DNA of 8,467 bases from Bacteroidota bacterium (lineage in GTDB: Bacteria > Bacteroidota > Bacteroidia > Flavobacteriales > Flavobacteriaceae), in the NCBI GenBank assembly GCA_009937085.1, contig JAACDD010000125.1, forward strand, positions 1-8,467, written 5' to 3'. Under the pieces are notes generated by a model. It saw only the letters and a list, made by a program, of their open reading frames with translations, did not search any database and was not told where the DNA came from. Of this stretch, positions 6,237 through 8,467 are shown one piece after another. Each line of letters begins with the position of its first letter. The stretch's first letter is position 1. A program made the position numbers and the translations under genes.

Positions 6237-7054
6237 TGTCGTTACAAAAAACAACCGAAGAAATTGAGTTGATTCGCAACAGTGCGTTGTTGGTATCCAA
6301 AACACTTGGCATGCTAGCATCGGAAATCAAACCCGGTATTACTACGCTAGAGCTCGACAAAAAAGCAGAAACCTTTATTCGGGATCACGACGCTATCCCA
6401 GGTTTTTTGGGACTTTATGATTTTCCGAATACCTTATGCATGAGTCCAAACGAACAAGTAGTACACGGTATCCCTAACAATACACCACTGCAAGAGGGCG
6501 AGATTATTTCTATTGATTGTGGCGTACTCCAAAATGGCTATTACGGCGATCATGCCTACACCTTTGAAGTAGGTGAAATTGATGCGGAAACCAAACTTCT
6601 TCTTGACCGGACTAAGGCATCGCTATACAAAGGCATTGAGGCATTCCGAACAGGAAATCGTGTTGGCGATGTGGGGTTTGCAATTCAGCAATATGTAGAG
6701 CAGTTTGGCTATGGCGTAGTGCGCGAATTGGTCGGGCATGGTTTGGGAACCACCATGCACGAAAAACCCGAAATGCCCAATTACGGGAAACGCGGTAGAG
6801 GAAAAAGTTTTTTGGAAGGTATGGTTGTTGCAATCGAGCCAATGATTAATCAAGGAACACACCGCATCAAGCAATTACAAGACGGCTGGACAATCCTTAC
6901 GGCAGACGGTGCGCCAAGCGCACACTATGAGCATAATGTTGCCATTGTGAACGGAAAGCCAGAATTACTCTCAACATTTAAATACATTTACGATGCGTTG
7001 GGCATTACTTCTGATGAAGAGGATGCTTTTAGGATCGTTCCATTACCCGTATGA
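6236..7054 (+). CDS. map: Type I methionine aminopeptidase
   Basis: This cytosolic enzyme removes the initiator methionine from new proteins whose second residue is small. The 272 residues match the normal length for bacterial type I enzymes without an N-terminal zinc-finger extension. All five metal ligands are visible: D94 (SIDCG), D105 (GDHAYTF), H168 (VGHGLG), E201 (AIEPMI) and E232 (YEHNVA). The catalytic histidines H77 (VVHGIP) and H175 (MHEKPEMPNYG) are also present. The ATG at 6236 shares its A with the TAA of the thioredoxin-like gene, and its stop is embedded in the ATGA start of the methyltransferase gene, so translation of the three is probably coupled. Nothing is unusual in the protein itself. 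Confidence 0.97.
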   Translation: MSLQKTTEEIELIRNSALLVSKTLGMLASEIKPGITTLELDKKAETFIRDHDAIPGFLGLYDFPNTLCMSPNEQVVHGIPNNTPLQEGEIISIDCGVLQNGYYGDHAYTFEVGEIDAETKLLLDRTKASLYKGIEAFRTGNRVGDVGFAIQQYVEQFGYGVVRELVGHGLGTTMHEKPEMPNYGKRGRGKSFLEGMVVAIEPMINQGTHRIKQLQDGWTILTADGAPSAHYEHNVAIVNGKPELLSTFKYIYDALGITSDEEDAFRIVPLPV

Positions 7055-7827
7055 AGGCTTTAGCTAAGCGTATCCTTCACCTTTTCCCAAGAACTGTTTT
7101 GCAACGGTTCGCAAATTTGTTGTTGCCCATGCTAGATTTGTGGTATCGCGGGAACACATTTACTGACCCTATTAATGGAAAATCATATCGGAAATTTTTA
7201 CCCTATGGATATGTTAAAATACGTCAAAATGTACTTAGTCCTGGCACACTTTCGCTGGAGCGTCACCGCCTAATTTGGCTGTACTTAAAAAACGAAACCG
7301 ACTTTTTCCAAACAGCTAGTAAAGTGTTGCATATGGCACCCGAAAAAGCCTTTATTTCTCGGTTAAAAAAATTACCACATCTAGATTATATCAGTTGTGA
7401 TTTAGAGTCGCCGCTTGCTGAAATAAAAGCCGATATTTGTGCATTACCTTTTGATGATAATAGTTTTGATTGGGTTTTATGCAATCACGTCCTTGAACAT
7501 ATTCCCAACGACACCAAAGCGATGCAGGAATTGTATCGCGTGTTAAAACCCGGCGGAAAAGCGCTGCTTCAAGTTCCTCTTGACCCTAAAAGAAGTACAA
7601 CTTTTCAAGACAATAGTATCACTGACAAAGCTACTCGCACCAAAATTTTTGGTCAATATGATCATGTCAGAATTTACGGGATGGACTATTTCGAAAAGCT
7701 ACGTACGATTGGATTTCAGGTAGATGAGCTGCAATACGGAAAGACACTCTCTAAAGATGATCGCGCACGCTACGCAATAGTAAAAACGGAATATATACCT
7801 ATTTGTGTACGTCCTATTGAGGCGTAA
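7051..7827 (+). CDS. Class I SAM-dependent methyltransferase (Methyltransf_11 type)
   Basis: The 258-residue product has the methyltransferase core at about residues 88-175. Motif I is KVLHMAPEKAF (91-101), lacking the usual glycine-rich GxGxG; HxAPE is characteristic of this subfamily. ADICALPFDDNSFDWVLCNHVLEHI (127-151) covers the acidic ribose-binding and core strand, and ELYRVLKPGGKALLQVPLD (160-178) is the last conserved block. The N-terminal part YRKFLPYG ... LSPGTLSLERHRLIWLYLK (46-80) corresponds to a region that in relatives begins as a cysteine zinc ribbon; here I see no cysteines in it. The acceptor substrate is unknown; the family covers small molecules, lipids and sugars. It overlaps map by ATGA, and its 3' end overlaps the convergent apbE gene by 14 bases. 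Confidence 0.87.
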   Translation: MKALAKRILHLFPRTVLQRFANLLLPMLDLWYRGNTFTDPINGKSYRKFLPYGYVKIRQNVLSPGTLSLERHRLIWLYLKNETDFFQTASKVLHMAPEKAFISRLKKLPHLDYISCDLESPLAEIKADICALPFDDNSFDWVLCNHVLEHIPNDTKAMQELYRVLKPGGKALLQVPLDPKRSTTFQDNSITDKATRTKIFGQYDHVRIYGMDYFEKLRTIGFQVDELQYGKTLSKDDRARYAIVKTEYIPICVRPIEA

Positions 7828-8467
7828 ACGTAAAGCCAGCACTCGAAACTACTTCAACGGAATCTTTTACTGCTAAAACCCAAATGGCCTCAACTTCAGA
7901 CAAGGAATCTATCAACGCTTTACCCTTTTCAAAGGGCATAGCCATAAGTGCCGTAGCGTAGGCATCGGCAAGCATGGTGTTTGGTGCCAAAACTGAAGTG
8001 CTCAAAATGGCAGTTTTTACAGGCTTACCTGTTTTTGGATTAATGGTATGAACATAGTTATTCCCAGCTGCATCCGTGCGGAATTTTCGGTAATTCCCAG
8101 AAGATGCTAAACCTTGGTTTTGCAACGCAAGTGTAGCAATAAACGATCGTGTATTTTGCTGCTCTGGGTGATCAATAGCAACACGCCACGGAATTTCTTT
8201 TTCAGGGTTTATGCCAGCTGCAAACAACTCACCCCCTACTTCCACTAGATAATTTTCATAGCCCAACGAAGCAAGCATGGTTGCAAGCGCATCTACCGTA
8301 TAGCCTTTTGCAATCGCGTTAAAATCAAAAAATATGCTTTTATTTTCCTTGACCACGCTGCCATCGCCTACTAAGGAAACGCGTTGAAATCCTGTGATAT
8401 TTAGCAAGCTATCTACCGTTTTGGTGTCAATTTTGGCAAGTGGCTTTTCGGGACCAAAACCATAGGC
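7814..8467 (-). CDS. apbE: FAD:protein FMN transferase (ApbE), C-terminal part; 5' end off the right edge
   Basis: The reading frame stays open to the right edge, so the visible 217 residues lack the N-terminus (signal peptide and first third of the usual 330-350). ApbE proteins transfer FMN from FAD to a threonine of target proteins, such as the NqrB and NqrC subunits of the Na+-pumping NADH:quinone reductase, in the periplasm or outer membrane face. Recognisable parts are FFDFNAIAKGYTVDAL, the strand YLVEVGGELFAAGIN, GLASSGNYRKF, the conserved HTINPKTGKP, and SVLAPNTMLADAYATALMA with the Mg2+-related D and T of the DAYATA motif. The first complete-looking start near 8407 is a TTG inside the domain and is not the true start. 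Convergent with the methyltransferase gene. Which flavoprotein it serves cannot be seen; nqr genes nearby would be typical. Confidence 0.93.
   Translation of the reverse strand, partial: AYGFGPEKPLAKIDTKTVDSLLNITGFQRVSLVGDGSVVKENKSIFFDFNAIAKGYTVDALATMLASLGYENYLVEVGGELFAAGINPEKEIPWRVAIDHPEQQNTRSFIATLALQNQGLASSGNYRKFRTDAAGNNYVHTINPKTGKPVKTAILSTSVLAPNTMLADAYATALMAMPFEKGKALIDSLSEVEAIWVLAVKDSVEVVSSAGFTFTPQ

Noticed and set aside
1..8467. A defence, mobile or other dedicated accessory system
   Set aside because: All genes belong to housekeeping or common envelope families, composition is even, and I see no integrase, transposase, direct-repeat array, toxin/antitoxin pair or nuclease.

Overview
The window looks like ordinary chromosome from a member of the Bacteroidetes, most likely a marine-type Flavobacteriaceae. 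Three things suggest this: family types (DUF6702-like protein, CarboxypepD_reg-like protein, flavobacterial-style M1 peptidase), promoters resembling the Bacteroidetes TAnnTTTG box, and A-rich start regions without clear Shine-Dalgarno sequences. Base composition and codon use look even throughout. I see no mobile element, CRISPR array, tRNA or rRNA, and no gene-free stretch longer than about 80 bases.

Left block, minus strand (positions 3021 down to 1): a GNAT acetyltransferase, an exported protein with a carboxypeptidase-like regulatory domain, a DUF6702-like exported protein, and an M1-type metallopeptidase cut off by the left edge. The last three all have signal peptides. The two middle genes are linked by a TAATG stop/start overlap, so they look like an envelope or periplasmic module.

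Middle block, plus strand (3027-4156): a second, unrelated GNAT acetyltransferase starts only 5 bases from the first one, head to head, with TTG as its only plausible start. It overlaps by 10 bases an exported M15-family D,D-carboxypeptidase-like peptidase. A good promoter box for the leftward GNAT lies inside the first codons of the rightward one.

Right block, plus strand (4209-7827): a clear promoter precedes a tightly packed four-gene run. It encodes cofactor-independent phosphoglycerate mutase (gpmI), a thioredoxin-fold lipoprotein with a single active-site cysteine, type I methionine aminopeptidase (map) and a class I SAM-dependent methyltransferase. Gaps are 18, -1 and -4 bases, so co-transcription and translational coupling are likely. 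The run mixes glycolysis, protein maturation and envelope redox, so shared expression is better supported than shared pathway.

Right edge, minus strand (8467 down to 7814): the C-terminal two thirds of an ApbE-type FAD:protein FMN transferase, whose 3' end overlaps the methyltransferase by 14 bases. In this group apbE often sits beside the Na+-translocating NADH:quinone reductase genes, which may lie just outside the window.

I did not find a convincing undescribed system. The points most worth a second look are the overlapping head-to-head GNAT starts, the one-cysteine thioredoxin lipoprotein in a housekeeping operon, and the three-gene exported M1/DUF6702/CarboxypepD-like cluster.
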